This document shows positions 63,616 to 64,000 of a stretch of 64,000 nt of DNA, piece after piece (the first letter of the stretch is position 1; each line of letters opens with the position of its first letter). The notes beneath the pieces are model-generated. The model was not told where the DNA came from, ran no database searches, and saw only the letters and a list, made by a program, of their open reading frames with translations. A program made the position numbers and the translations under genes. The DNA is taken from the NCBI RefSeq assembly GCF_009908295.1, contig NZ_JAAALO010000003.1, positions 930,001-994,000 on the forward strand, given 5' to 3'. Source of the DNA: Micromonospora rubida. GTDB taxonomy: Bacteria > Actinomycetota > Actinomycetes > Mycobacteriales > Micromonosporaceae.

Positions 63616-64000
63616 TGTTCACCCGTACGGTCACCCTGACCGCGCGGGTGGCGGACGCGGTGGGCAACACCACCACCGTCAGCACGGCGGTCAGGGTGGA
63701 GGCGCAGACGGCGCTGGGCTGGACACCCCCGGTGAACTCGGTCGCCGCGATCCAGGCGATGCTCGTCCGGTATCCGCGCCCGAGGACGATGCGGCTCTAC
63801 TCCGGCCCCGGCGTCGGCCTGGAGCCCTGGTCGGGGCTCCTCGCCCAGGTGCCCGCCGACTGCGTGCTGCACTACAGCTTCAAGGACTGGACCGCCAGCA
63901 CCTCGGCGGCGGCCGTCCGCGACTGGCTCTCGGCCCGGCCCGCCGGCCGCCGCCGGGTGGTGGACCTGGTGACGCTCGACCACGAGCCGGAGCAGCAGTC
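63615..64000 (+). CDS. Ig-like plus glycosidase-like protein (3' truncated by window end)
   Basis: An open frame of 128 codons running off the window. It begins MFTRTVTLTARVADAVGNTT (Ig-like strands), then a linker and the start of an alpha/beta domain: YPRPRTMRLYSGPGVGLEPW, VPADCVLHYSFKDW, and VVDLVTLDHEPEQQ. The last block, an acidic H-E-P-E motif at a strand end, recalls GH26-like glycoside hydrolases (often H-E-P-E-D). It is likely the continuation of the previous frame. The function cannot be settled without the missing 3' part. Confidence 0.55.
   Translation, partial: MFTRTVTLTARVADAVGNTTTVSTAVRVEAQTALGWTPPVNSVAAIQAMLVRYPRPRTMRLYSGPGVGLEPWSGLLAQVPADCVLHYSFKDWTASTSAAAVRDWLSARPAGRRRVVDLVTLDHEPEQQ

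Overview
The window is a high-GC actinobacterial chromosome segment. The strong GC3 coding bias, frequent GTG/TTG starts, GTGA/ATGA stop-start overlaps and gene set (recA-recX, rny, gluABCD, miaB-miaA-dapF-hflX, lexA-nrdR-nrdJ, an HrdB-type sigma factor, an IdeR/DtxR regulator) point to Micromonosporaceae, most likely Micromonospora or a close relative. This is inferred from gene content and order, not from a database match. No rRNA, tRNA, CRISPR array or replication origin was seen.

Layout. 1-4.2 kb: the end of an Mrp Na+/H+ antiporter operon (mnhF, mnhG), two CNNM/HlyC membrane proteins and an arrestin-like Spo0M protein. 4.2-7.6 kb: a LeuE exporter coupled to a PNPOx-GNAT fusion, divergent from a MocR regulator whose start codon lies inside a palindromic operator. 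7.6-10.9 kb: a repeat-rich spacer, UdgX, a gene-poor stretch, an MFS exporter and the DUF3046 gene. 10.9-16.2 kb: recA behind an SOS box, recX, a BKACE-family enzyme and RNase Y. 16.2-17.4 kb: an AT-richer island with a small secreted protein and a truncated transposase. 17.4-24.7 kb: the gluABCD glutamate ABC transporter (minus strand), selD, two small conserved genes and miaB. 24.7-31.9 kb: a DUF349 protein, miaA, dapF, malic enzyme and hflX. 32-39 kb: a membrane-anchored Gly-rich protein, lexA with two SOS boxes, and nrdR-nrdJ behind paired NrdR boxes. 39-47 kb: an ECF41 sigma factor with its partner oxidoreductase, a methyltransferase-asparaginase pair, IdeR, a rhodanese and an AcuC-type deacetylase. 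47-50 kb: a GNAT/acyl-CoA-synthetase lysine acetyltransferase, then decayed insertion sequences. 50.4-58.2 kb: a 2455-residue secreted Rhs protein with an unrecognised basic C-terminal domain and a candidate immunity gene. 58.2-64 kb: gene remnants, a primary-like sigma factor, a second Spo0M protein, a methyltransferase-dtd pair and, at the edge, a truncated HhH-GPD gene and an apparently frameshifted Ig-like gene.

How parts work together. DNA damage and dNTP supply: recA and lexA carry LexA boxes, recX modulates RecA, UdgX traps uracil in DNA, and NrdR/NrdJ supply dNTPs. tRNA quality: MiaA and MiaB make ms2i6A37, and Dtd removes D-amino acids. Reversible acetylation: the GNAT fusion and AcuC lie side by side. 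The most novel-looking parts are the Rhs toxin-immunity cassette, a family of dispersed intergenic hairpins with compensatory changes (four copies), and several gene remnants marking past deletions and insertions.
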